Shown here piece after piece: positions 21,205 through 32,001 of a stretch of 64,000 bases of DNA (position 1 is its first letter; each line of letters begins with the position of its first letter). The notes below the pieces were generated by a model. That model searched no databases, was not told the DNA's origin, and saw only the letters and a program-made list of their open reading frames with translations. A program made the translations under genes and the position numbers. Source of the DNA: Coemansia sp. RSA 487 (taxonomy: Eukaryota; Kickxellomycota; Kickxellomycetes; Kickxellales; Kickxellaceae); contig JANBRJ010000034.1 in assembly GCA_027577595.1 (NCBI GenBank), positions 93,083 to 157,082 of the forward strand, read 5' to 3'.

Positions 21205-23323
21205 CCTTATTTTTTAACAAGCACAGGTAGATTTCTGTTTAAAGTTCTGGCTTTCGGCAGTACGTGAATAAAAGGATTAGGTGGCTCTGCGCTACTTGGA
21301 TAGTGCCAAATATGAAAATGTACAATAGACAGAAAAGAGAAAGCTAGTGCTCTAGTACAAGTAAATTGCTATAAGAAAGGATAAAAGGAGAGAAAGAGCT
21401 CTCTTGCCAAAACCATTTGCTTTCTTGTTTTATTTTTATCGTTTTCAGATATTTCTTCCTCCCAGCCCAGCTCCACACTTTTGCTTGGTCTTTTTGGCTT
21501 TGTATTTATTTGAATTTTTTTCTGCCTAAAAAAAATTGTTTTTCATGTATCACCGTTCCAACAGATTCTGATCAAATCACGCCATCAACGCAGGAGGGAC
21601 AAGCATTACCTACACCATGAAAAGTTTTTGCTATAAAAACCACTACCCCACATTCTAATTGCTTGAGAACAGTTCTTTGTCGAATAATATTACATCAAAA
21701 TTATATACAGTTCCATCGCCCTGTGTGGGACTGTTTTGACAGCTATATAGACTCATTAGTAAGCCGGAATCTGCAATACATGACTGGAACAGACATATGC
21801 CAAAGCAGATTTTTGCTTCTATTTTTAACACACAAAGTGGCAAATGCGTTAAAGTGCCAGAAAAATTGGAAAAAAAAACAAGTACAAAACGTTAATAATA
21901 AGTTCATGCTTTGAAACAGTGAAAAAAGCAGCACATATTGGACAGCCAAAGAGTGCTTGCTTCATCCCCTCAGTAAACTTCACTAGAAACGGACAATGCC
22001 TATTTTGCCGCATTCACAAGGCTGCTACCATGGCAAATATTCCTATAAATGCTTTGGTCACACTCTAGTGCTATATCGCAAGAGCTGAATATCATACAAG
22101 TGGTTTTCAGGTCATAATAAAGCATTAGCACTCACAATACCAAAGGAGATTAGCTTTAACCCAAAAACTTTACAAAAGATAATAAAATAGGAGGTTCTAT
22201 GATTCACCGAAACATCCCTTGGCATCTGCACCAATCTTCAGTGATGCTCGCTGAAAGTTGATGCAGATCCCGTGTTCTATGGTTTGGATGTGCAAGTTTA
22301 TTACAACTTCCAATGATTGAAAAGCACTGGAAGCTGATTTAATGTAGTGAGGCAGGTTTGGTGGACCAAATCCTCCTCGCGTGTACTATATTTTTATAAT
22401 TTAAGATATCCTCCATAGACTATATCATCAGCAGCCATGGCAAGCCTGGATTGTTGGCTGAAGCAGTGATCAGACGCCCTTCTGCATAGATATCTGGTTC
22501 ATGCTCAAAAGAAATGTTTTGTTTTCTATCCAGAGATACCGCACCATACAGTGTCCAGCACTGATGGACAGCTCATCTCGGGGCCCAGTGCTCTGTTCTG
22601 GCATCTGCAATGTTAGTATTCTGTATAATAGCAATATCCGCCTTCAACATTGATTGGAGATAAGCCAAGGATTGTGCTCTGTTCGCAGCATCGCACAACC
22701 CAATCTCCCTTCCGCTTCCAAAATCCGGCTGGCTAATAAAAAAGCCAATCATTTTTACATGATTGTGGATCAAATCGCTGGCCGTGATCTCCTTGATCTT
22801 GTAAAACACAGGTACATTCCATGTCCGCAGCAGCCAATCGCACACTGGAGGTACAGTCCAAAAAACAAACAAACTGCCACACGCTTTGACACAATACGCG
22901 TTTCGTGTGAGGAAAAAGCGCAATTCATGTACTCTCCTTTCCCCCAAAACCTTTCTCTCCTCCCTTCGCTTTGGCTTTCTTTGTTAAATATATCAAACTC
23001 TAAATACCTGTCGTACTTACCTGTCCCTCAATATCATATTTTAATCCATTCCACTCTTAGTTCCGCTCTTGAGGCTTTCCTGTGGATGGGCGTGTGCGCG
23101 TAAACGCGTGTGAAAAAGTTCTTTACCACTTACTCTAACTGATTATTATCACTGCGACCATTAGCATACGTGCATGCTTTGCAGATTTCCAAGACACCTC
23201 CTAAAGTCATATTATCACAACAGACCAGTTTTATCAGTTCTTTTATCGCGTCTGAATACGCCATCACTGGCTTATAGTCTAAACACACAATTCCAGTCCC
23301 GTACTTTCCATCCTGCTTTGATA
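21205..23323. other. 2.1 kb divergent region between PSE1 and TOP2
   Basis: It holds the promoters of two highly expressed, divergently read genes. AT-rich from 21205 to 22400 with nothing coding. A possible small minus-strand gene lies at 22470-22844 (separate entry). A pyrimidine-rich stretch at 22940-23050 lies upstream of TOP2. Confidence 0.4.
22470..22844 (-). other. Possible small gene or gene remnant, OB-fold-like
   Basis: On the minus strand, after a CTCCAG acceptor-like site, a protein-like passage reads VPVFYKIKEITASDLI, HVKMIGFFISQPDFGSG and REIGLCDAANRAQSLAYLQ. That is the beta-strand/loop/beta-strand rhythm of a small OB fold such as Ten1 or RPA14. It runs to a stop at 22573, but a TACTAAC followed by CAG at about 22605-22618 suggests an intron end there. 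The frame after that CAG (MPEQSTGPRDELSISAGHC, VRYLWIENKTFLLSM) also looks protein-like and stops at 22470. I cannot place a good donor or a first exon, so the model is incomplete. It could be a real telomere or replication protein, a decayed gene, or chance. Confidence 0.2.
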
Positions 23324-26300
23324 ATGTCTGACTATTACGATTCCGACGGCTCAGACTTCAACGCTGGCTATTCGGTAAGAAACTCCACATGTTGGGTAGC
23401 CCTAGTACATATGAACAATGCACATAAACCTTTGATTATACTAATATTCCAAGAATGACAACCTTCTTATATAGCCAGCCAAGCCCAAAAAGGCACCAAC
23501 CAAGCCCGCAGCCAAAGGCAAAGGGAAGTCGCCAGTAGCAGATTCGGGTAACGCAAGTTCTGCAAGTAACGGAGTTCGGAACGGCCAGGCGATCGAATCC
23601 ATCTACCAGAAAAAGACCCCGGTCGAGCATGTCCTGCTGCGTCCCGACACGTACATCGGCTCAGTTGAACCTATCGACGAGGAGATGTGGGTCATGGATA
23701 CGAATATCAAGCGCATGGTTCGGCGCAAGCTGCACTACACGCCTGGTCTGTACAAGATCGTCGACGAGATCCTCGTCAATGCTGCCGACAACAAGTCGCG
23801 CGATCCGTCGATGAAAAAGCTCGAGGTCACTATTGACAAGGAAGCTGGCATCATTTCGATCATGAACGACGGCAAGGGTATTCCGGTCGAGATCCACCGG
23901 GACGAAAAGGTCTATGTCCCCGAGCTGATCTTTGGCCATCTGCTTACCTCGTCAAACTACGACGACAAGCAAGAGAAGATCACCGGTGGCCGCAATGGCT
24001 ACGGCGCCAAGCTCTGTAACATCTTCAGTACAGAGTTTATTGTCGAGACTGCCGACACAACCGTGCAGAAGAAGTATGTTCAGACGTTTACCGCCAACAT
24101 GAAGAACATCGGCAAGCCAAAGATCACAAAGTACGGGCTGAAGAAGGAGTACACAAAGATCACCTTCAAGCCCGATTTTGCAAAGTTCCACATGTCGCAC
24201 CTGGACGATGACGCCGTGGCGCTTATCACAAAGCGCGTCTACGATCTTGCAGGGTGCGTCGATGGTGTGAAGGTATCGCTCAACGGCGAGGTCATTCCTC
24301 TGAGGGGCTTCAAGTCCTATGTTGAACTCTTCCTAGTGCCGGCTGCCAAGCCAGAGGAGGACGGCGTTAGCGTGCTTGCTTCAAAGCCGCCAGAGATTAT
24401 CTACAAAAAGTTCAGCGACCGTTGGGAGGTTGCGTTTGCCGTTTCTGACGGCCAATTCAACCAAGTCAGCTTTGTCAACAGCATCAACACCATCCGGGGC
24501 GGAACTCATGTGAATTATATCGCTGACCAGATCGTCAAAAACTTTATTGCCGCAAACAAGCGAAGCAAGATCGACATCAAGCCGCATCAGGTCAAGAACA
24601 ACATGTGGATTTTTGTCAACACACGGATTGTCAACCCGACATTCGACTCGCAGACCAAGGAGACGCTGACGCTACGTTCGTCCTCCTTTGGATCCAAGTG
24701 CGAGGTCACCGACGACTTTATGAAGAATGTGCTAAAGTCCGATCTCAAGGAGTTTGTCGAGATGATGGTCAGGCGCAAGGAAGAAAGAGAGCTGAGGAAG
24801 ACCGATGGCACACGCTCGAGCCGCCTTACTGGGATCGACAAGCTTGACGACGCTAATTTAGCTGGCTCCAAACACAGTGGCGACTGCACTCTCATTCTGA
24901 CCGAAGGAGATTCAGCCAAGACGCTTGCTGTCGCAGGTCTTGGTGTGCAGGGTCGAGATAAGTTTGGTATCTTTTCACTGCGAGGAAAGCCGCTTAATGT
25001 CCGTGATGCGAGTGCAACACAGATATCGGCAAACCAAGAGTTTACCAACATTAAGCAGATCCTTGGGCTCAAGCACGGCACAAAGTACACGTCTACCTCG
25101 CAGCTGCGCTATGGCCATGTGCTTATCATGGCCGATCAGGATGTCGACGGAAGCCATATCAAGGCACTTATTGTCAACATGTTTGATTCAATGTACCCGG
25201 GACTTCTCGAGGTCAATGGGTTCCTCCAACAGTTTATTACGCCAGTTGTGCGTGTCACGAACTCACGCACAAAGGAACGTATAAACTTTTACACAGAATC
25301 CGAGTTCAAGCAGTGGTACGACGCGCAGCCAAACTCGGCAAAGGGATGGGTGCCAAAGTATTACAAGGGTCTCGGTACATCCAAGGAAAGCGATGCACTC
25401 GAGTACTTTAGCAAGCTCGATTTCCACCGCAAAACCTTTGAGACAGCGCAAGTCGATGACCGCAAGCTTCTGGATATGGCCTTCAACAAAGCCAAGGCGG
25501 ATGCACGCAAGGAATGGCTTGCTGCGTACAAACCTGGCGAATGGATCGATAATAACAAGTCGTCAGTTGGTATTGGCGAGTTTATCAACAAAGAGCTAGT
25601 TCTGTTCTCGATCGAAGACAATGCGCGTTCGATCCCATCTGCTGTTGATGGCCTGAAGCCCGGCCAGCGCAAGATTCTGTGGACATGCTTGGATTCAAAC
25701 ATAAACAAGGAAATCAAGGTTGTTTCGCTTCAGGGCAAGGTCACCGAGCGGGCATCCTACCACCATGGCGAACAGAGTTTGGTATCTACCATTGTGAACA
25801 TGGCACAGGACTACGTCGGCAGCAACAACATCAACCTTCTTGTCCCCGAGGGTGGATTCGGCACTCGTTTGCTCGGCGGCAAGGATGCTGCAAGCGCTCG
25901 TTACATTTCTACATATCTTAGCAAGATCACACGCGCTCTCTTCCACAAGAGCGACGACGCACTGCTGGAGACTCTTTATGACGATGGCAAGCCTGTTGAG
26001 CCTCGCTGGTATATCCCGGTTATTCCAACGGTTCTTGTAAACGGCGCCGACGGTATTGGTACGGGATGGAGCACAAACATTCCCAACTATAACCCGACTG
26101 ACATTATCGGCAACATACGCAGGCTTATGAACAAGGAGCCTTTGGTGCCGATGACTCCTTGGTACCGCGGATTCCGTGGCGTGATTGAATACGAAGCATC
26201 CGGCAAGTATAGGACGTGCGGTATTATTGAGAAGATTTCGGACACCGAGCTGTATATCTCAGAGCTTCCTATCCGCACATGGACCGACACATACAAGGCA

Positions 26301-27764
26301 ATGCTGAACAAGTGGATGTCCAACGCGGAAAAGTCGGGTGCGATTATCAAGGACTACCGCTATAATTCGTCCACACTGACTGTAGATATCACGATGACTC
26401 TGACACTCGACCAGATGAGCAAAGCCGAGACAGAAGGGCTGGAGAAGCGCTTCAAGCTTGTGTCCAACATCAATACGACCAACATGGTGTGTTTCGACCG
26501 CGAGGGTCGTCTGCGGCGCTATGGGTCTCCAGAGGAAATCATCGAGGACTTTTACCCCCTGCGCCTGCGCTACTACCAGCTGCGCAAGGAAAACATGGCG
26601 GAGAAGCTTGGCCGCGACTTGCAGATCGCAGACAACAGGGTTCGCTTCGTGCTTGAGATCATCCAAAAGAAGCTCATTGTCAGCAATCGCAAGCGCAAGG
26701 AACTCGTCAAGGAGCTGAAGGATCGCAAGTACACACCTATTCCAAAGAAGGTGAGGCAGGCTGTTGCTGGCGATCCGGATGCCGAAAAGGCTGCTGAAGC
26801 CGAAGCAGAAGAGCAGGAGCAGGAAGGCTCAGACTTTGACTATCTTTTGTCGATGCCCATCTGGAACCTTACGATGGAGAAGGTGGAGAAGCTGACGAAG
26901 GAGAAGAAAGACATCGAGATGCGTCTAGAGGAGCTTCTTGCGCGCACGCCAGTCGAGATCTGGGAGGATGATCTTGAGGAGGTCGAGAAGCTCTGGCACG
27001 ATATGGTCGTTGAGTATCGGGGACGACTGGAGACTGATGAGGATAATCGCAATAAACAGAAAGGCGGTAAGGGTCGCGGTAAAGGCAAGGGAAAAGCAGC
27101 CGCACGTACCAAGAGCACCAGCGCTGCAAAGCGCAAGCCAGATGTTGTGGATTTGGAAGACAAGAACAAACAGACTATAAAGGTCCAAAAGACATTGAGC
27201 TATGGAGGAGCCGGCAAACCAGCAGCCAAGAGTAAAGCAGAGCCGATAGCAAGTGAGTCCAAACCCAAGATCACACCTCCAGCCACTGCATCAAGTGCTG
27301 CCAATCTTGGATCTGATCTGGACGACAGCGACGACGATGTGACTTCAAATATATTCAGCAAATTTAGTATCGGCGTAGGAGGAGGCCGCTCGGTGTTGAA
27401 TGGCAGCATCACCAAAGCGCCTACAAAATCGATAAGTCCTAAAGTAGCGCCGTTGCCTAGCGGAGGCATAAGTAGCAGAAGCAAGGCATCTGGTTCTTCA
27501 GGATCCAGCGCCGTGACGAAAACTGCAAAGCAGCCACTTACTTCAGTAAAGAAGCGGACCGTCACTAAAAAAACCGTTATTGACAGCGACGATGATGACG
27601 AGTCTGACGGTGGTGGCTACATGGATAGTGACTCTGCAGGCGAATCGCCACCGCCCAAACGCTCGGCACCGCCAAGAAAGCGTAATGCGGCGTCATCGGC
27701 CAAATCAACCGCGTACGTGGACATATCAGACAACTCTGACGATGGCGATTTTGAAATGGACTAG
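23324..27764 (+). CDS. TOP2: DNA topoisomerase II
   Basis: A 51-bp first exon (23324-23374, MSDYYDSDGSDFNAGYS) and a second exon (23475-27764) flank a 100-bp intron with a GTAAGA donor and a TAG acceptor. The total is 1446 residues. The GHKL ATPase (LVNAADNKSRD, GRNGYGAKLCNIFS), transducer, and Toprim domain (EGDSAKTLAVAGL with Glu494; DQDVDGSH with Asp571) are complete. The winged-helix domain has the catalytic tyrosine at about residue 827 (SARYISTYLS). The C-terminal 250 residues are Lys-, Ser- and acidic-rich, with basic nuclear-localisation-like stretches, and end in an acidic tail (SDDGDFEMD). The enzyme passes one duplex through another to untangle chromosomes. The tiny acidic first exon followed by a Lys/Pro-rich linker precedes IESIYQKKTPVEHVLLRPD, the conserved start of the enzyme core. 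Confidence 0.98.
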
Positions 27765-28410
27765 TGCATTTGGTTTGACACATGCTTGAAATAAGATCGA
27801 ATTATAAACTCTGCATGGTCAGAAAAATCCGGAAGCCCTTTTGTAGGAAATTTCATGCAAGTTTCTGAACCAGACAAAGGCAAGCTTTTCCAGGAAAAGC
27901 CGCGGCCGAGGGCTGTGCAAGTTGAATTTCTTTCATTTTCTGCTATATGGTGTTTACAGTTTCAGATTGTTTTTGTCTCTGAAGTGTACTAGGCCACCAT
28001 CCTCCCACACAGCAGTTGCATTCTATCTTTCTGTCCTTTTTGGTTTGCAGTTTCCGATAGAATGGCGTGAACAAGTCAGAATTTCCAAAGAAAACGAAAG
28101 CAAACGCATCGCGACCTTCTTTTTCATTAACACAGGTTTGGTTGGATGGCTACACTGTTTTCTTAGTGCATAATATGAGATTGCTGCTCCTCACTAGTGA
28201 CAAGTATAAAGGGGGCAGAGCTTTTAATTGAGGGCATTTTGGTTCTACTCTGTTTCTAATTTTTCCTTGTTTTTTTTTCGCATGTATGCATTGGTTCCTA
28301 CTTTTTGCTTTTGAACATGTCTAGAACCTTATATAGCTTTTATATAAACACCACGGTAGCATCAGGTTTACTAGTACTATTGAACCACATATAGAACAGC
28401 ATCATCTCGT
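27765..28410. other. AT-rich spacer downstream of TOP2
   Basis: About 0.65 kb. No trace of the N-terminal half found in the longer paralogue at 51820-52890 is visible in any frame. The in-frame TGA 27 bases before the next ATG excludes a simple upstream extension. Confidence 0.5.
28341..28347 (+). promoter_or_regulatory. TATA-like box before the short PPxY paralogue
   Basis: TATATAA lies 64 bp upstream of the ATG at 28411, within an AT-rich run. The spacing suits a short 5' leader and suggests that the short gene is transcribed. Confidence 0.35.
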
Positions 28411-29016
28411 ATGGTATTGACGTACGGGTTTCTACAAGGCACTTTTGGTCTGCCGTATGGAGGCTATTGTGTTCGGCCGTTACAGTTGAGCGACATAGTA
28501 CTGAGTGCAGATAACCCCAGCCTAAGTATGTTTTGCGTGCTGGGAAAGTACAACGAGGTGCTAAAGTGGCTGCAGGGAAACGACCGGATGGTGGCCAATC
28601 TATGCACTGCGCAAGACACATTCACGCATGACTTGACGGTGGAGGTCTACAACAAATCATCGACCCTGTCGCGGATGCTGAGAGGGGTAAAAGGCATCGA
28701 CGCACAGCTGGTGATTCGGATTGCGCGGGTCTGGGATAGAGATGCGATGGATCAGCCCGGGATAGCTGGCCCTTCACGCCAGTTCAAGCCAATGCTCAGA
28801 GTTCTTGTGCCGTCGGGGATTACGCTGTCGGAGATAAAAGACGAACTTGAAAGAGCTGAGCTGCACACATTGCTGGACGCCACGAGGGACAAGAACTTGC
28901 TTGACGTTGTGCTGACGAGAGTGTCGACGAGGGGATCTGCGCAGTCTGGCGATATACAGGCGGCGCCTTTGCCCAGATATCAGCGCAGTATAGAGCAGCC
29001 TCCAAGATATACATAG
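28411..29016 (+). CDS. Short member of a two-gene family of unknown function, C-terminal PPxY
   Basis: A 201-residue frame. It begins almost directly with YGFLQGTFGLPYGGY, a block shared nearly letter for letter with the 357-residue protein encoded at 51820-52890. The match continues through MFCVLGKYNEVLKWLQ, THDLTVEVYNKSS, PMLRVLVPSGITLSEIKDEL and the ATRDKNLLDVVLTRV segment, and both end in a PPxY motif (here PPRY at the very C-terminus). The N-terminal ~135 residues of the longer copy are absent. I do not recognise the family. PPxY motifs bind WW domains, for example those of NEDD4/Rsp5 ubiquitin ligases, so an adaptor or ligase substrate is conceivable. The retained open frame, conserved motifs and TATA-like box argue against a pseudogene, but a truncated copy cannot be excluded. 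No signal peptide or clear membrane segment. Confidence 0.7.
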   Translation: MVLTYGFLQGTFGLPYGGYCVRPLQLSDIVLSADNPSLSMFCVLGKYNEVLKWLQGNDRMVANLCTAQDTFTHDLTVEVYNKSSTLSRMLRGVKGIDAQLVIRIARVWDRDAMDQPGIAGPSRQFKPMLRVLVPSGITLSEIKDELERAELHTLLDATRDKNLLDVVLTRVSTRGSAQSGDIQAAPLPRYQRSIEQPPRYT

Positions 29017-29279
29017 TGAGATGCTGGCCCTCCACTTAAACTATCGCTAAGCTTTTTATGCCTTTTTTTGTCTGCCTTCCTTCCCCACATTAGCACACAT
29101 GCCAGCTAATCCATTGCATCTACAGCGTTGTCCATTTATATATTGTGCAACGTACACGCGCTCTGCATTCAGCAATTTGGGGGTTGTTTTTTGTGTATTC
29201 CGGAATATACGGAAAAACTTCTGCTTTCCAATAAACCAAAACCAGAACCACGTTCTGTATGTACATCAATGGTGGCTAT

Positions 29280-29813
29280 TCATGGAACCTGTTTGTTGAT
29301 ATCGCGAAGGTAGAATACACTCCCATTCTTTGCATCTAGATGCCTGAATGTATCTCTGTCAGCGGAAACAATGTGTCTGCCGAACAGCACGAATTTTCTT
29401 TTTAGCACAAAGCCATGTCTTTTGAGTTCATTGAATATCAGGCCATCGGCGTTTACATAAATTGTCTCTATACCTTCGACTCTACGTCCAAATCTAGAGT
29501 ACACATCCACACGTAGTATATTTACCGCAAACATTTGCACACTCTCTTGCGGGATATTGTGCTTGTCGTTGTACACTGTGGCTGTTGGGACGTGACATAG
29601 GACAATGTTTTCCTTGGGCACTCGGGTCATTTCGGCGGCATAGGCCTTTATGTCCCCGATTGTTTTGATATCTACCTTTTCAGCATAATGGATGGTCAGG
29701 ACAAGCGACCCGTTTCCCCACAGCTCTATCGTCTCGAATGACTTGTTGGATATAGATTCATTGGAGGCAAATATGCCACTACCGTGGCTCCACCTTTTAA
29801 CTGCCTCAGACAT
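29280..29813 (-). CDS. Tandem ubiquitin-like domain protein, divergent
   Basis: A 177-residue single-exon protein that I read as two beta-grasp units. Unit 1 (about 26-100): a first hairpin (ETIELWGNGSLVLTIHY), a helix (TIGDIKAYAAEMTRVPKENI) and strands ending NIPQESVQMFAVNIL, which lines up with the 'TIENVKAKIQDKEGIPPDQ ... NIQKESTLHLVLRL' pattern of ubiquitin. Unit 2 (about 101-172): RVDVYSRFGRRVEGIETIYV, then FVLFGRHIVSADRDTFRHLD and NGSVFYLRDI, matching the 'IFAGKQLEDGRTLSDYN' half. There is no C-terminal diglycine (it ends NKQVP), so it is unlikely to be conjugated; a scaffold or shuttle role is more likely. DNA here is AT-rich relative to the housekeeping genes. Identity to any named family is not visible; the fold call is an inference from pattern. 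Confidence 0.6.
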   Translation of the reverse strand: MSEAVKRWSHGSGIFASNESISNKSFETIELWGNGSLVLTIHYAEKVDIKTIGDIKAYAAEMTRVPKENIVLCHVPTATVYNDKHNIPQESVQMFAVNILRVDVYSRFGRRVEGIETIYVNADGLIFNELKRHGFVLKRKFVLFGRHIVSADRDTFRHLDAKNGSVFYLRDINKQVP

Positions 29814-31166
29814 GGTGTATGGGTTTCCTTTTTATGTACGTGTGAGTACTCTAGAATAAAACAATATTAAAAATGGTCGGAGTTTGATTCTGGTAATAAA
29901 AGCAGCATGAAAATACAAAAGAGGAAAAGGGCTGTCTGGCACCTCTTTAATTTTTATCGTTCATTGGGCATTATCTGTAGCACTCTTTCTAGGCGCTGAC
30001 TGGAAGGCCTGATGTAATAATAGATAAGTGGATTCTACAGAAAGAAAATACAAAAAGAGGATATTGGAAAAGGAATTTCAAAGGCTCATAAAGTCACCAG
30101 CGTGCAAGACACTATTTGCCACTCTAGCTGTTAATTGTACATGGCTTTTAGCAAAAAAAGAAAAGAAAAAGAAGTACGAGCGAGCCTATGTACAGGCAGA
30201 GTTTCATTGTAGCTTGTCCAGAAATAGGACTTTTTTATTTGACTGTCAGATTAACGCTTGAGTGGCTCTCTGAGAAAAGTAAGAATAGATGGCAATTCTA
30301 CAATCACAGCCAACCCTGGTATGTAGCGATTAGCATGTTCAATTGCATGTAATTTTTTTAAGTGCTTTGGGGGGTTTATCTGTATGTCGTTGGCTTACAC
30401 CAACGCTGCAAGTGTTATATAGCCCTTTCGAATGCTAGCTTTAGAAGCTATCAAGTGATGGCAGAACGAGATACCCAGCATGTTTGTTTTAATATGAACA
30501 ACAACTTTGTGGGCATTGTTTCAAAGTCAAATGCTCAGAATTGGTCATGTGGCAGATTGTTTTACTGTAGAGCTACAGTAGTAGTTTTGCATGGAAAACA
30601 GTCAGCATTTGGCTGTCTCATGACTAGCTCCAGTACCTTGGGATACTGTATATCTGGATTTGCCTCGATTCATTTTCCCTGATGAAGCCGCAATCATTTT
30701 TGAAATGTGAGATGGCCATATGGCGTTTACGCCATTTCGAAACCACATGTCGCCAGTCTCGAGTATGCGGAGGAAGCTCATGCAAGTGCGGATGTGCTTT
30801 TCTTTTCACCTCCACACTTTCCGTATATTTGGTCTTTAGTCGGAAACATATCGACTGCAATATTTGCCAAAATATAAAACTCAAACATGGCATCCCCCCA
30901 CATTCATATTGATATTGTTGCAAACAAAAACTACTAGGAATATCGGTTATTCTGACAAGTAGGTAGAGTTTTCGCACTTGCATATAAATAGATGACTTGC
31001 AAGAGATGCACTGAAGCCGGTATACTTCTTTATAGATACTGCATATTTTCATCATCATTAACATATATACACATTTTCAAAGTAAAAAGCAACAGCCAAA
31101 AACACACATTCTATCCATTTTTATTGCATACAGTATACTCAACATAAATATACTACAACATCCACA
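29814..31166. other. 1.35 kb AT-rich spacer
   Basis: Between divergent genes (UBL protein on minus, secreted protein on plus). Frames of up to 146 codons exist (30624-31064 minus) but have no domain, start in repetitive ATG-rich sequence, and I read them as chance. No RNA gene recognised. Confidence 0.4.
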
Positions 31167-31787
31167 ATGAAGGCTATCATCAGCGTCTTTGCCGTCCTTG
31201 GAGCTTGCGCACTCGCTGCTCCCGTTCTTCCTCCAATCGATCCGAACAACCCTCTCACCAACCCGGCCACCAACAAAGACCTTCTTCTGGTTAACCCCGC
31301 GTGGGCTGGCTCTGTCAATGGCAAGAGCACTGGAAACGAGGTTAAGCTTACCCCCGAGCAGGCCCAGACGATCCAGAACCAGCTGATCACCCAGAAGAGC
31401 CTTGAGGCCTATGCCGCCCAGCTTTCCGCTCAAGCCGGCGTCCAGCCACCTGCCGGAATTGCCGCGGCCGGTTCCAACGCCCACGCAGCTGCTGTTGCCA
31501 ATCACGCACAGGCCCAGTTCCAGGCGCAGACCCAAGCCCAGCTCCAGGCCCAAGTACAAAGCCAAGCTCAGGCTCAAGCCCAGCTCCAAGCTCAGGCCCA
31601 AGCCCAAGCCCAAGCCAATGCTCAGGCCCAGGCCCAGAGCCAGGCACAGCTCCAGGCACAGCAAGCTGCGGCTCAGCTCCAAGCCAGCGTCCCTGTTTTC
31701 CAGGTGCCCAACCCGGCTGCACTCTTTGGCCAGAACAAGCCAAGCCAACCACAGAAGAATGCTTCTTCCGGAGGAAAGAGGATCTAG
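31167..31787 (+). CDS. Secreted Gln-Ala repeat protein
   Basis: A 206-residue protein. Residues 1-18 form a clear signal peptide (MKAIISVFAVLGACALAA), with cleavage expected at or just before Ala18-Pro19. A Pro/Asn/Leu-rich segment follows (VLPPIDPNNPL), then a helical stretch (LTPEQAQTIQNQLITQKSLE). From about 114 to 172 the sequence is an almost strict QA dipeptide repeat, broken by single L, S, N, T or V residues. A short tail with PVFQVPNPAALF and a basic end follows. The mature protein has no cysteine and no GPI signal. Alternating Q and A would put glutamines on one face of a beta strand and alanines on the other, so a cell-wall or self-assembling matrix protein is plausible; a coiled-coil helix is the alternative. 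The codons within the repeat vary (GCC/GCT, CAG/CAA), so it is not a fresh microsatellite. Function unknown. Confidence 0.8.
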   Translation: MKAIISVFAVLGACALAAPVLPPIDPNNPLTNPATNKDLLLVNPAWAGSVNGKSTGNEVKLTPEQAQTIQNQLITQKSLEAYAAQLSAQAGVQPPAGIAAAGSNAHAAAVANHAQAQFQAQTQAQLQAQVQSQAQAQAQLQAQAQAQAQANAQAQAQSQAQLQAQQAAAQLQASVPVFQVPNPAALFGQNKPSQPQKNASSGGKRI

Positions 31788-32001
31788 ATAGCCAGCTTGT
31801 AGGCTGTGCTTTTTTTATTGCATTTCGAATTAAATACAGTCGATATTCGCTAAACTACATTTTGGCAGACATTAAAGAATCATCTGGTTTGATCTTCAGA
31901 TCATTTGCTTTTGCTAGATACGTGGCGAATGTTTGTTGCAAAAATATGGTTATGGAAAAATGCACCTTGCGTTTTTAAAGTCTCCGGTATAGTGAGTGCT
32001 A

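Noticed and set aside
22654-23103. 149-codon plus-strand frame upstream of TOP2
   Set aside because: Opposite strand of the possible OB-fold gene; its right half is pyrimidine-rich leader-like DNA.
30624-31064. 146-codon minus-strand frame
   Set aside because: Starts with a repeated ATG run in AT-rich sequence, no recognisable motif.
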